Source: G963667145 sp963667145 (GTDB taxonomy: Bacteria > Cloacimonadota > Cloacimonadia > G963667145). Taken from it: a stretch of 64,000 bases of DNA. The stretch's first letter is position 1. Every line of letters begins with the position of its first letter. The stretch lies in assembly GCA_963667145.1 (NCBI GenBank), contig OY762943.1, positions 1,475,615 to 1,539,614 on the forward strand, read 5' to 3'. This document shows positions 54,504 through 63,872 of the stretch, in pieces. The notes under the pieces are model-generated. The model was not told the origin of the DNA. It saw nothing but the letters and a program-made list of their open reading frames with translations, and searched no databases. The position numbers and the translations under genes were made by a program.

Positions 54504-56855
54504 TTGAGTATTAAAGTAAAAGATTTGGCTAAGGAAATGAAGATAGCCTCGGGAGCTTTGAAATCTTATTTGAAGATTGTCGGAGTTGAGGTGAAAAATC
54601 ATTTGAGTGTGGTTAGCGATGAAGATGCTCAGAAGGTTAAGCAATTCTTAAAGAAGCACATGAGCAAGGTTCAAGATACTCACAGGAAAACCAAGAAAAT
54701 TCATCAAAAGGACGATAAGAGTCCGCGAACTTCTTCTCCTACGGAACACAAAAAGAAAACTTTTGGCGAGAATAGAGGTAAGCCTTTCGGGCAATGGAGT
54801 TCTTCTGGAGAATTGGACAGAAGTAAGTCTCCTGTTGGATTTAGTGCAAAGCCAGACGCAAATCAAAAGCGTGCAAGTGGTGGCGGCAAGGTGAATGTGG
54901 ATGACGATGCTTATAGAAGTAAATCCAAGAAGGCAAGAGTTTTTAAAGACAGCAAACCTGTTGGCAGTAACGCCAGTTTTAACAAGGCGAAAAAGAAGAA
55001 GAAAGACGAAGAAGCAGCTAAAAATATCAAGCAGATTTTGGTCGGTCCGGCTAAGAAAAAGAAATATAAGAAAGAAATCAAGAGTTTTGATGGCGAGAGT
55101 TTGAAGATTGTTGTCAGCGAATTTACATCCGTTGGCGAACTTTCCAAGTTGATGGATGTTGACCCATCTGAAATTGTTTCTCATTTGTTCAAGCAAGGTC
55201 AAATGGTGACCATCAATCAGCGGTTGGACAAAGACACTTTGGAGTTTATTTGTTCAGAATTTAATTTTGAAGTTGAGTTCGAGGAAGAGTTTGGTGCTCA
55301 GCTTTTGGAACAAGAAACGGCGATTGAATCGGCTGATGCTCCTCTTGTTGCCAGACCTCCGATTGTTACTGTGATGGGTCATGTTGACCATGGTAAGACG
55401 TCTATTTTGGACTACATTAGAAACACTAAGGTGACTGCTGGTGAGTCGGGAGGCATCACCCAACACATTGGTGCATATCAGGTTAAGTCTAAAAAAGGAT
55501 TGATTACATTTTTGGATACTCCGGGGCATGAGGCGTTCACGGCGATGCGTGCCAGAGGTGCGAATGTGACCGATGTGGCTATCATTGTGGTGGCTGCCAA
55601 CGACGGAGTGAAGCCGCAAACTGTTGAGGCTATTGATCATGCCAAAGCTGCTGGAGTGGATATCGTGATTGCGGTGAACAAGATTGACCTGCCAGAAGCG
55701 AATTTGGACAAAACCATTGGTGATTTAGCAAATCAAAGTTTATTTTTGGAAGGTTATGGTGGTGATGTTGTTTGGACAGCTTGTTCTGCCAAAACTGGCG
55801 AAGGAATAGACGACCTTTTGGATTCTGTGGCTTTGGTTGCTCAGATGAAGGAACTGCAAGCGAAGGTAGATTGCAACGCAAAAGGTGTGGTGATAGAGGC
55901 TCAAAAAGATCAACAAGTCGGGACTAAGACTACCGTATTGATACAAGAGGGAACATTAAAGAAAGGCGACATTATCGTTTGTGGTTCGACTTACGGCAGA
56001 ATTAGGAAGATGGAGAGCGAGAATGGGAAAGAGTTGAAAGTGCTTCATCCATCAGGTGTTGCTGTTATTTTTGGACTAAAGGAAGTGAGTAAAGCAGGTG
56101 ACGTTCTGAACAAAATGGACAGTGAGAAACTTGCTTATCAGATTGCTCAGGAAAGATTTAACGTTCGCAAAAAGCAAAAGAGTTTCATGACTCACACCAA
56201 TACTGACAACTTGTTTAAGCGGATAAATCAAGAAAATTCTAATAAAATAAACATTCTGCTCAAGGCTGACAGCGACGGTTCTATCGAGGCTTTGAAGGAC
56301 TCTTTCCAAAAATTGTCCACGGATGAAGTCGGCGTAAAGATTATTCACGCTGCTGTGGGTGGTGTGTTGGAATCTGATGTTTCTTTGGCTGCGGCTTCCG
56401 ATGCTACCATTGTGGGTTTCCACGTCCGTGCAGGGAATGAAGCGAAAGTTATGGCTGACAACGATAACGTGCATATTAGGCTCTATTCGATTATTTACGA
56501 TGCCATTGACGATTTGAAAGACGCGATGTCGGGAATGCTGTCGCCAGAAATTGTGGAGGTTGCTGGTGGAATGGCGAGGCTGAAGCAGGTTTTCAAAATC
56601 AAAGGTGTTGGCTCTGTTGCTGGTTGTGTTGTGGAGAAAGGTGTGATTAGGGCGGACGCTTTGGTTAGGCTATATCGCGACAATATCCAAATTTACGAAG
56701 GGCAGCTTTCCAGTCTGAAGCACTACAAGGAAGAGGTGAAAGAAGTAAAGTCAGGAACCGATTGTGGACTCAGCATCGAAGGGTTCAACGACATCAAAGA
56801 AGGCGATGTAATCGAGACATTCTCCAAGGAAGAAAAAGCTCGCCGAATAGATTAA
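54504..56855 (+). CDS. infB: Translation initiation factor IF-2
   Basis: The G domain is at mid-protein: VTVMGHVDHGKTSILDYI (G1), GGITQHIGAYQV (G2), FLDTPGHEAF (G3) and AVNKIDLP (G4), followed by domain II and the C-terminal GGVLESDVSLAAASDATIVG region. The N-terminal IF2_N (VKDLAKEMKIASGALKSYL) and a charged lysine-rich linker precede it. A frame opens at a GTG at 54471 inside ylxR, but the TTG at 54504 directly follows GGAGGA and begins the normal protein, giving 783 residues. A terminator follows. Confidence 0.93.
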   Translation: MSIKVKDLAKEMKIASGALKSYLKIVGVEVKNHLSVVSDEDAQKVKQFLKKHMSKVQDTHRKTKKIHQKDDKSPRTSSPTEHKKKTFGENRGKPFGQWSSSGELDRSKSPVGFSAKPDANQKRASGGGKVNVDDDAYRSKSKKARVFKDSKPVGSNASFNKAKKKKKDEEAAKNIKQILVGPAKKKKYKKEIKSFDGESLKIVVSEFTSVGELSKLMDVDPSEIVSHLFKQGQMVTINQRLDKDTLEFICSEFNFEVEFEEEFGAQLLEQETAIESADAPLVARPPIVTVMGHVDHGKTSILDYIRNTKVTAGESGGITQHIGAYQVKSKKGLITFLDTPGHEAFTAMRARGANVTDVAIIVVAANDGVKPQTVEAIDHAKAAGVDIVIAVNKIDLPEANLDKTIGDLANQSLFLEGYGGDVVWTACSAKTGEGIDDLLDSVALVAQMKELQAKVDCNAKGVVIEAQKDQQVGTKTTVLIQEGTLKKGDIIVCGSTYGRIRKMESENGKELKVLHPSGVAVIFGLKEVSKAGDVLNKMDSEKLAYQIAQERFNVRKKQKSFMTHTNTDNLFKRINQENSNKINILLKADSDGSIEALKDSFQKLSTDEVGVKIIHAAVGGVLESDVSLAAASDATIVGFHVRAGNEAKVMADNDNVHIRLYSIIYDAIDDLKDAMSGMLSPEIVEVAGGMARLKQVFKIKGVGSVAGCVVEKGVIRADALVRLYRDNIQIYEGQLSSLKHYKEEVKEVKSGTDCGLSIEGFNDIKEGDVIETFSKEEKARRID

Positions 56856-56876
56856 GTTTATATTTTAAAATACGAT

Positions 56877-56907
56877 AAGGCTTTGTGATTTTCGCAGAGC
56901 CTTTTTT
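56877..56907. terminator. Rho-independent terminator between infB and the MFS gene
   Basis: The stem AAGGCTTTG pairs with CAGAGCCTT around an eight/nine-base loop and is followed by six Ts. It ends infB transcription and overlaps the stop codon of the convergent MFS gene. Its A-run on the other side is short, so function for the minus strand is uncertain. Confidence 0.8.
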
Positions 56908-58066
56908 ATTGTACGATTTTGTTTTCGTTCTCCGTGATGAACAGCGTAAAAGGTAGGCAAAACAAATTCACGATTGCGGCGATGACGAAGGTTGTATTAA
57001 AGCCGTAAATATCGAAAAGAACTCCTGCGAAATAAGCCATCAGGGAGTTTATCCCCAAGTTCAAGGACATAAACACAGCGTTCAGAAAAGCGGGGTTGTT
57101 TTTGTCGGAGCTGTTGATGGTTGCCAGCAGGATTGGTCCATTGGCGAAAGTGCTTAAGCCTATACCAATCAAGCAGATAATGGTTAAGATGTTGTTAGAA
57201 TGGAATTGGTTTAGCCCTAACAAAAATATAGACGACAAGATTATGGTTATGCCAAGAAGTTTGCGACGAGGGAATTTGTCCGAAAGAGTGCCGAAGCACA
57301 ACACTCCCAGTGCTCCAAAGAACTGGACGATTGCCAAAGCCGTGCCACCTATGACCAAACTTTTGCCCAACGAAGAGTAGTAGGTAGGGAGGAAAATCGT
57401 TACGGAAGCTTTCAAAATTCCTGCTGTCACGTAGATTCCCGATATGCCGACAATTAGCTTGGAATGTTTTCTTAATGTATGCAGTGCGTTGATTTTTTTA
57501 GATTCGGTGTGCGATTTTTCTATTTTTTCTTCTTTAAGTTTGAAGAAAAAATAGATTGTCGAGATTACGACTGGTATGAGCAGATAGTAGAGTTTGTGTT
57601 CGCCCAAGGTTGAAATTCCCCAAACAAATAGCACAGGACCAGCAAAGCGTGCGGTTTCTCCGCCCAGCATGTAGAAGCTCATTCCTTTGCCTATCAGATC
57701 CCCCGACAAGTGTTTGATCATAACTGGTGCTGGAATGTGGAACAAAAGCACGTTGGTTCCGCAAAAGAGGAGTACAAGGATTAGTGCCAGATAGTTTGGA
57801 CATTCTGTTAGAAAGCACATGCACACGGCAGTGACTAACGGTCCAAAAATCACGAAAAAGCGTAAACTTATTCTGTCTGCCAATATTCCCAAAAGAGGTG
57901 TAAAGATGGAAGGAGCACGAAAAGCGACGTTGAGCATAGCTGCTTGGGAATAGGACAGAGATAGGTTTTTTATCAGTACTGGTAGCACGGGAGAGATGAA
58001 CGAGGAGTAAACATCGTGCATAAAGTGTCCAAACGACACTAAGACTATTTTTGAGGTTTTGAACAT
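56906..58066 (-). CDS. MFS transporter, fosmidomycin-resistance (Fsr)-like
   Basis: This 386-residue, 12-span protein starts SKIVLVSFGHFMHDVYSSFI followed by SPVLPVLIKNLSLSY, close to the Fsr group. The GxLaDR-type loop (GILADRISLRF) and second-half GTLSDKFPRRKLLG are present. It probably exports a small molecule. It is convergent with infB and 39 bases downstream of coaD, and may be read as the last gene of the minus-strand cluster since no terminator is visible between them. Confidence 0.85.
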   Translation of the reverse strand: MFKTSKIVLVSFGHFMHDVYSSFISPVLPVLIKNLSLSYSQAAMLNVAFRAPSIFTPLLGILADRISLRFFVIFGPLVTAVCMCFLTECPNYLALILVLLFCGTNVLLFHIPAPVMIKHLSGDLIGKGMSFYMLGGETARFAGPVLFVWGISTLGEHKLYYLLIPVVISTIYFFFKLKEEKIEKSHTESKKINALHTLRKHSKLIVGISGIYVTAGILKASVTIFLPTYYSSLGKSLVIGGTALAIVQFFGALGVLCFGTLSDKFPRRKLLGITIILSSIFLLGLNQFHSNNILTIICLIGIGLSTFANGPILLATINSSDKNNPAFLNAVFMSLNLGINSLMAYFAGVLFDIYGFNTTFVIAAIVNLFCLPFTLFITENENKIVQ

Positions 58067-58105
58067 TAAAGATGGTTAAAATTGATTGGGGATTTCAAGG
58101 AGATG

Positions 58106-58600
58106 TTAAGTTTTGCTATTGTAATTGCTTTTATGAGCAATCGCTTTGATAACTGATTTCGGAACGAACTCTTCCAACTCTCCACCGAGCATCATCACTT
58201 GCCTCACAATAGAGGACGAAAGATAGAGATTTTTGAAATCTGGCATGAAGAAAATGGTTTCCAAATTGGACGAAAGTTTTTTATTTGTGAGGCATTGTTG
58301 TAATTCGTATTCAAAATCGCCCATCGCTCTCAGACCTCTGATGAGAAAATTAGCATTTTTTTTGTGGGCAAAATCGACTATTAATCCTTTAAAACTATCA
58401 ACTTCTACGTATGGAAAAACTTTTAGAGCTTCTTTGCAAATTTCAGTTCTTTCTTCCAGAGAGAATAAAGAGTTTTTGCAAGTATCGTAAGCGACCGCGA
58501 TAATAACTTTTTCAAAAAGTTTGCCAGCTTTTTCGATGACATTGATGTGTCCGTTGGTAATGGGGTCAAAAGTCCCCGGATAAATTGCGATTTTATTCAT
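58106..58600 (-). CDS. coaD: Phosphopantetheine adenylyltransferase
   Basis: CoaD makes dephospho-CoA from ATP and 4'-phosphopantetheine. The nucleotidyl-binding YPGTFDPITNGHINVI is at the N-terminus, then FLIRGLRAMGDFEYELQ and YLSSSIVRQVMMLGG, the family hallmarks. The frame is open back to 58756 inside ftsZ, but homology starts at the ATG at 58600, which overlaps the ftsZ stop by eight bases. Length about 164 residues, as normal. Its location after ftsZ is unusual. Confidence 0.93.
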   Translation of the reverse strand: MNKIAIYPGTFDPITNGHINVIEKAGKLFEKVIIAVAYDTCKNSLFSLEERTEICKEALKVFPYVEVDSFKGLIVDFAHKKNANFLIRGLRAMGDFEYELQQCLTNKKLSSNLETIFFMPDFKNLYLSSSIVRQVMMLGGELEEFVPKSVIKAIAHKSNYNSKT

Positions 58601-59735
58601 TTTGGTCTTTGGGATTTGGATTTGATAAAAAGCTCGGTTTAAAATTTTTGGCATTTTGAATGCTTTTGATTTTGCGAAATGCGATGGATTGTTCTTCGGA
58701 ATTTTTATCTGCTTCTCTTTTAATAAATCCCAATTTAGTTTTGTCGTCTTTATCATCAGTTTTTATATAATCGTTGGAAATATGCAGACCAGTTGCAATC
58801 AAGATAATTTTGATAGAGCCAGAGAGGTTGTTGTCGATTACCAATCCTTTGATAACATCAACATTGGAGTGAATTTTGTTGGCGATGATTCCTGTTGACT
58901 GTTCAAACTCGGACATTTGCAAATCAGTTCCTCCGATTACGTTGATGATAACGGAGTCGCAGGAATCCAACTTCATATTAGTGGTAATGATATTCTCAAA
59001 AATTTCGTTGAATGCATCCTCAATCCTGTTGTCGCCTCTCCCAGTGCCACTGCAAATGATGGCGTAGCCTTTGTCTTTGATAACCTTTTTAATATCAGCA
59101 AAATCGACATTTATGTAACCAGTTTCGTTCATGGTGAGGCAGATGCTGTCGATGATGTCCAAGAAAATTCCGTTGCCTTTGGCGAAAGCATCAAAAACGG
59201 AAAGGTTGTTGAATTTCTCCAAAATTTTTTGATTGGGGAAGATGATTAGCACGTCGGCACTTTCTTTAATTTTCAAAAGACCTTCGTTGGCGTTTTCCAA
59301 ACGAACTTTCCCCTCAGAGTTGAAAGGCATGGTGACCGCAGCAATGGTGAGGATGTTCATATTGCGGGCAGTCTCCACGATGAATGGAGTTGCTCCTGTG
59401 CCAGTGCCACCGCCCAGTCCTGCCAAGCAAAAGAGTATATCTGTTCCTTCCAGAGCGTCTATTATCATTTGTTTGGACTCTTTGGCAGATTCCAGACCGA
59501 TTTTTGGTTCTGAGCCTGCTCCCAAGCCTGAGGTTATTTCTGGACCGATATTAAGAGTGTTGGTCAACTCTTTGCTATTCAAGTCGTTACAGTCTGTATT
59601 GATTGCCAAAGGATAAAAGGAGCTTTTGGAATTTTTGATGACATAAGACAAAATATTGGAGCCAGCTCCACCAATTCCGAATATTTTTATGTTGCCTTTG
59701 TAGATTTGTGGCTGTTTTGCGAGTTCGATTTCCAT
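58593..59735 (-). CDS. ftsZ: Cell-division GTPase FtsZ
   Basis: The tubulin-like GTPase signature is LAGLGGGTGTGATPF; the nucleotide-binding start is IFGIGGAGSNIL. The T7 synergy loop NVDFADIKKVI is present. It has 380 residues. The C-terminal tail is basic and ends SFLSNPNPKDQNE, without a clear DIPxFLR-type binding peptide for FtsA. It sits in the murC-murB-ftsQ-ftsA-ftsZ order typical of the dcw cluster. Confidence 0.95.
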   Translation of the reverse strand: MEIELAKQPQIYKGNIKIFGIGGAGSNILSYVIKNSKSSFYPLAINTDCNDLNSKELTNTLNIGPEITSGLGAGSEPKIGLESAKESKQMIIDALEGTDILFCLAGLGGGTGTGATPFIVETARNMNILTIAAVTMPFNSEGKVRLENANEGLLKIKESADVLIIFPNQKILEKFNNLSVFDAFAKGNGIFLDIIDSICLTMNETGYINVDFADIKKVIKDKGYAIICSGTGRGDNRIEDAFNEIFENIITTNMKLDSCDSVIINVIGGTDLQMSEFEQSTGIIANKIHSNVDVIKGLVIDNNLSGSIKIILIATGLHISNDYIKTDDKDDKTKLGFIKREADKNSEEQSIAFRKIKSIQNAKNFKPSFLSNPNPKDQNE

Positions 59736-59741
59736 ATTTGT

Positions 59742-60983
59742 TTATATAAAGTCTTTAAAAAATTTTGTTACTTTTGATAAAAAATCGTCTTTCAGAAATT
59801 TTTTGTTCATTTGTGGGGTGCTTTCTTTGTCCATCCAATGCAGAAGGAGTCCCACGGTTGAGGCGTATTCCACATCTTGCAGGCGAGTAATTTTCTCTCC
59901 GCAAAATTTATCAAGGTTTGGCTTCTTGGAGCAAACGAACATCTGATTTTGGAAAGCCTCTTCCAAGAGGTTTCGCAATGCGGGCAATTTGGAACAGCCA
60001 CCGCAGAGAACGATGCCCACGGAAATATTTTTGAGGATGTTGTTGTTCAAAAAATTGCTGTAAATTGCATCAACGATTTCTTTGGTTTGGTAGATGATGA
60101 TTTCGTTTATGGTTTCTGTGGATACGGTTTTGATGCGTTGTCCATTCAACTCGGTGATTTCCACATCTTTTTCCGTGCTCAAATCCGCCAATTTTATTGT
60201 TTCGGCTGTTGCCAACTTGGTGTTCAATCCAATAGCCAGTGCTTCGGTGATGTTTTTGCCTCCGAGCGGAATAACCTTGGTGTAATAGAGTGTGCCACCA
60301 GAATAGATGCTGATGTCCGAAGTGCCAGAGCCGATGTCCAAGCAGATTGCTCCGTAAAGCTTTTCTTCTTCTTCCAAAACAGCCATTGAGGAGGCAAGTC
60401 CGCTGTAAATGAAGCGGATTACTTTGCAGCCTGCCAATTCCACGCATTTGTTGATGTCGCGGAGGTTGGAGCGTTTGGCGAAGATGATATGAACTTCAGA
60501 TTTCAATTCGCATCCGTATTTTCCCACTGGATTTTCTATCAGAGTTGGGTCGTTATCGATGGCGTAGTTGCGAGGAATGGCGTGAATGATGCTGAGGTTT
60601 TCTTTGTCTTTGTTCTCCAGCAGAGCCTTGTTTTTGGCGTTGTCGATAACGTCCTTGATGTTCTTCTCTTTGATTTCTGTCTCTTCGTAGTTGCTGATGG
60701 TAATAGTTCCGCCAACGTTGCTGTGCTCGATATAATCGCCAGAGATTCCGACCAAAACAGATTCAATTTTGATGCCAGCTTCTTCTTCGGCAATCAACAT
60801 AGCAGAGCGGATGCTGTCTTTGGTGCGGTAAATATCGCTTACTATTCCGCCTTTCAGACCTTCCGATGGGCTTTCGCCACTTCCCAAAATTTCCAGTTTG
60901 TTATCTTGGGAAAAACAGGCTATGACGGCATAGATTTTACTGGTACCTATATCGATGACGGCGAAGTTATTGGAACGACTCAT
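59742..60983 (-). CDS. ftsA: Cell-division protein FtsA
   Basis: This actin-fold protein has the phosphate-1 loop AVIDIGTSKIYAVI, the 1C-type SHA domain (SEGLKGGIVSDIYRTKDSIRSAM), CLDIGSGTSDISIYSGG (phosphate 2) and VLCGGCSKLPALRNL (adenosine). The end DDFLSKVTKFFKDFI is an amphipathic membrane-targeting helix. It has 413 residues. It tethers the FtsZ ring to the membrane. Its start overlaps ftsQ by four bases. Confidence 0.95.
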   Translation of the reverse strand: MSRSNNFAVIDIGTSKIYAVIACFSQDNKLEILGSGESPSEGLKGGIVSDIYRTKDSIRSAMLIAEEEAGIKIESVLVGISGDYIEHSNVGGTITISNYEETEIKEKNIKDVIDNAKNKALLENKDKENLSIIHAIPRNYAIDNDPTLIENPVGKYGCELKSEVHIIFAKRSNLRDINKCVELAGCKVIRFIYSGLASSMAVLEEEEKLYGAICLDIGSGTSDISIYSGGTLYYTKVIPLGGKNITEALAIGLNTKLATAETIKLADLSTEKDVEITELNGQRIKTVSTETINEIIIYQTKEIVDAIYSNFLNNNILKNISVGIVLCGGCSKLPALRNLLEEAFQNQMFVCSKKPNLDKFCGEKITRLQDVEYASTVGLLLHWMDKESTPQMNKKFLKDDFLSKVTKFFKDFI

Positions 60984-61660
60984 TTGCTATCCAGCTCCTT
61001 GTAAATCAGTTGTTTCTTGAAAGATAAGTCTATCATTTTGTTTTTGAGGTCAATACTTTTCTCCAAACTTTTGAGTTTCTTTATTTTGCTCAAAATATCT
61101 CCTGAACCCAAGCAAATATAGTTGATAGGATTGGATTTTATGAAGTATAATTTTCCATTATCGTAGAAAAATTCCGAGATTAACTTTGCAAATTCTGGGT
61201 CATTGGAGAGGATTTCTGCATAGAGGGAATAGATTTCGTCTATTTTGGGATTGTCAATTGTGTCGCCCAAGCTGTATCGGGGTAAATTTACATTGATGAT
61301 GGGTACTGGAGAGTAGTTTTGAAATTCCAGCACAACTTTGTTCTTGCTCAGTGGAGTGTAATAATTTTTTGTTTTCAGGAGAAAATAGTCTTCCAGATAC
61401 AAAGGAGTAACAACGATGGTATTGGGATAAGTTTTCTTTAACTTGCAGTCGTAAATTCTGGGAGAGCTTAGTTCACCGAGAATTTGTTCCTTGGAGATGG
61501 AAAAGATGTTTTTCCCCAAAAAACCGTCGAAGCGAGGGTCACTTTGCTCACTTTTGCTGAGGCGAATAGATGTAACGTTGAAATAGGACGATTGGATAAA
61601 AAAAATAGTTCCGCAAATCAGCAAAATAATTATCGCCAGTAGCGTAAGTTTCTTTTTCAT
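60980..61660 (-). CDS. ftsQ: Cell-division protein FtsQ
   Basis: A short cytoplasmic tail and one membrane span (LTLLAIIILLICGTIFFI) lead to a POTRA-like domain (LGKNIFSISKEQILGEL, IYDCKLKKTYPNTIVV) and a periplasmic beta part, in 226 residues. Sequence is weakly conserved, but topology and location between murB and ftsA fit. It overlaps both neighbours by four bases. Confidence 0.85.
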   Translation of the reverse strand: MKKKLTLLAIIILLICGTIFFIQSSYFNVTSIRLSKSEQSDPRFDGFLGKNIFSISKEQILGELSSPRIYDCKLKKTYPNTIVVTPLYLEDYFLLKTKNYYTPLSKNKVVLEFQNYSPVPIINVNLPRYSLGDTIDNPKIDEIYSLYAEILSNDPEFAKLISEFFYDNGKLYFIKSNPINYICLGSGDILSKIKKLKSLEKSIDLKNKMIDLSFKKQLIYKELDSK

Positions 61661-62448
61661 AAAATTTTTATCTCCGTTGTTAGGTTTATGTTGAATTGCT
61701 TTTTTACTTCGGCTTGCACGTGCTTGATTAAGTTTATTACGTCTTCGGATGTAGCGTTGCCTGTGTTTACGATGAAGTTTGCATGCTTTTCGCTTATCTT
61801 CGCTCCACCGATGCTAAATCCTTTCAGATTGGCTTTGTCAATCAATTCTCCCGCACTGACGTTTTCGGGGTTCGTGAAAATGCACCCCAAGTTAGGTAAT
61901 TTGAGAGGTTGAGTTTCCAATCTTTGTGCAATATTTTTTTTGGTTTTTTCTTGTATGTTTTCTAGCGAATCGGACTGAAGATTTAATTTCACCTCGTAAA
62001 TGTATCCGTCAATATCCGTGGAGCGATAGGAGTAAGGGAAGTTAGTGATGAGGTGTTTCTCATTCTGCGAATCGATGGTTTTTATGGAGCTAACCATGGG
62101 GCAGATTGATTGCCCGTAAGCACCTGCGTTCATCTTCACCAGTCCGCCGATATTTGCTGGAATGCCTGCGAGAAATTCCAGTCCTCCCAGATTTTTCTTT
62201 GCTGCTTCGTGTATGAGGAAGTTGATATTGGTGTTGCCGGAGACGGAGACAGTGTTCCCCGCGAAAGCAATTTTTTTTGGCAATTGGCTATCGCAGAAGA
62301 TTTTTTGCTTTCCCGTTAACAAAGAGTTGGAGCCTCCGCTGACGACAGAGTAGCCTTCCTTGAGCAATTGTGCAATTTCGTCTAAATTTTGCGGATAGCG
62401 TCCTTGGGAATTTATTCTGATGTGGGAGAAGATTGTTCCAGTTTTGAT
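61657..62448 (-). CDS. murB: UDP-N-acetylenolpyruvoylglucosamine reductase, likely ATC start
   Basis: MurB reduces UDP-GlcNAc-enolpyruvate to UDP-MurNAc. The FAD fold is clear: VVSGGSNSLLTG, LAGIPANIGGLVKMNAGAYGQSI and PLKLPNLGCIFTNPENVSAGELID, then HANFIVNTGNATSEDVI. The frame is open to an ATG at 62583 deep inside murC, but that 45-residue stretch is unlike MurB. The first conserved residues follow an ATC codon at 62448, preceded by AAGGAG with five-base spacing. From there the protein has about 263 residues and overlaps murC by 37 bases. A frameshift fusion to MurC is the alternative. Confidence 0.82.
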   Translation of the reverse strand: MKTGTIFSHIRINSQGRYPQNLDEIAQLLKEGYSVVSGGSNSLLTGKQKIFCDSQLPKKIAFAGNTVSVSGNTNINFLIHEAAKKNLGGLEFLAGIPANIGGLVKMNAGAYGQSICPMVSSIKTIDSQNEKHLITNFPYSYRSTDIDGYIYEVKLNLQSDSLENIQEKTKKNIAQRLETQPLKLPNLGCIFTNPENVSAGELIDKANLKGFSIGGAKISEKHANFIVNTGNATSEDVINLIKHVQAEVKKQFNINLTTEIKIL

Positions 62449-63803
62449 AGTATCTCCTTGCCGTATTTGTAGATGTCGCCAGCTCCAAAAGTGATGAGAA
62501 TGTCTTCTGGCTGCAAAAGCTCCAGTGTGGTCTTGACGATATCCTGATCGAGACCCACGGTGTGAACGCCGTTGTGGTTGCACTTGATGGCGGCTTCGCT
62601 GATGAGTAGGTTTGTGACGCCTTCAAGTTTTTGTTCTCTAGCAGGATAAATTGGCGAGATTATCACCAAATCTGCGTCCATAAAAGATTTCCCAAATTCG
62701 TCCGCAAATTCTTTGGTTCGTGAATAGAGGTGTGGCTGGAATAGAGCGACAATTCTTCCTTCCGTGGTTTTCCTCACGCCCTTTAAAGTGGTTTTTATTT
62801 CTGTTGGGTGATGAGCGTAATCGTCAAAGATGGTGATATTGTTAGCGATGCCGATTTTTTCCAAACGCCTTTTTACTCCGCTAAAGTTTTCCAAAGCGGT
62901 TTTGATGGTCTCAAAATCCAAATCAAGTTCCAAGCCGATGGAAATTGCCAAAAGTGTGTTTAGGATGTTGTGTTCACCAACCAAATTTATTTTAATTTTG
63001 CCCAACAAATTGTTGTTATGGTAGAGGTCGAAGTTGGAAACGCCGTTTTCGAACTCAATATTTTTCGCCTGCAAATTTGCTTGCCTGGAAAAGCCGTAGG
63101 TGATAATTTTTTTGTCTATTTTGGGTAAAATGTCTTTGATGTTTTCGTCTTCCAAGCATACGGTTACCGATCCGAAAAACGGGACACTGTTGGCATATTG
63201 AACGAAAGCTTTTTTCACGTCATCCAAATCTTTGTAGCAGTCGGTGTGGTCGAGCTCAATATTTGTAATTCCCGCTAAAACAGGAGTTAGCGTTAGGAAA
63301 GAGCGGTCGTATTCGTCAGCTTCCACCACCAAGTAGTCGCTGTCGCCCATTTGCGAGTTGCTTCCGATGTTTTTGACGATTCCACCCACAATGATAGTCG
63401 GAGAGAGTTTGGCAAAATTCAACAAATGTCCTACCATGGAGGTTGTGGTGGTTTTGCCGTGAGTCCCCGCTATGCCGATGCCAAATCGCATTCTCATAAG
63501 TTCTGAGAGCATTTCGGCACGTTTGATGACAGGGATATTCAGATTTTTCGCCGTTATCACTTCGGGGTTGTCTTGCTTCACAGCGGAAGAAATCACGACC
63601 ACATCCACATTTTTGTCAATTAGTGAAGCGTCGTGCCCTTGTGTGATTTTCGCACCTTTTTCTATTAGTTCTTGGCAATTCTCGTTCAGATGCATATCCG
63701 AGCCAGTTATGGAGAAGCCTTGGTTTAGCAGAATACCAGCTATTCCACTCATCCCAATACCGCCGATACCGACCATGTGTATTCTTTTTGTTTTACGTAA
63801 CAT
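62412..63803 (-). CDS. murC: UDP-N-acetylmuramate-L-alanine ligase
   Basis: MurC adds L-alanine to UDP-MurNAc. The N-terminal Rossmann part is HMVGIGGIGMSGIAGILL, the ATP loop is GIAGTHGKTTTTSMVGHLL, and later come EADEYDRSFL, NIELDHTD and the C-terminal DDYAHHPTEIKTTL and LITFGAGDIYKYG. It has 463 residues, complete. The ATG at 63803 has AAGGAAAT before it. It heads the division cluster, 70 bases downstream of an IS256-family end. Confidence 0.95.
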   Translation of the reverse strand: MLRKTKRIHMVGIGGIGMSGIAGILLNQGFSITGSDMHLNENCQELIEKGAKITQGHDASLIDKNVDVVVISSAVKQDNPEVITAKNLNIPVIKRAEMLSELMRMRFGIGIAGTHGKTTTTSMVGHLLNFAKLSPTIIVGGIVKNIGSNSQMGDSDYLVVEADEYDRSFLTLTPVLAGITNIELDHTDCYKDLDDVKKAFVQYANSVPFFGSVTVCLEDENIKDILPKIDKKIITYGFSRQANLQAKNIEFENGVSNFDLYHNNNLLGKIKINLVGEHNILNTLLAISIGLELDLDFETIKTALENFSGVKRRLEKIGIANNITIFDDYAHHPTEIKTTLKGVRKTTEGRIVALFQPHLYSRTKEFADEFGKSFMDADLVIISPIYPAREQKLEGVTNLLISEAAIKCNHNGVHTVGLDQDIVKTTLELLQPEDILITFGAGDIYKYGKEILSKLEQSSPTSE

Positions 63804-63808
63804 GTTTT

Positions 63809-63863
63809 ATTTCCTTTGGAAAAACTATTGATTTTATAAATTAAGCAAGAGATAAATTGACAA
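63809..63863 (-). promoter_or_regulatory. Candidate murC promoter and ribosome site
   Basis: On the minus strand TTGTCA (63858-63863) and TTTATA (63835-63840) are separated by 17 bases, and AAAGGAAAT (63809-63817) precedes the murC ATG. It is the only good promoter-like pair between the IS end and murC. It would drive murC through coaD. Confidence 0.5.
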
Positions 63864-63872
63864 GATATTTTT

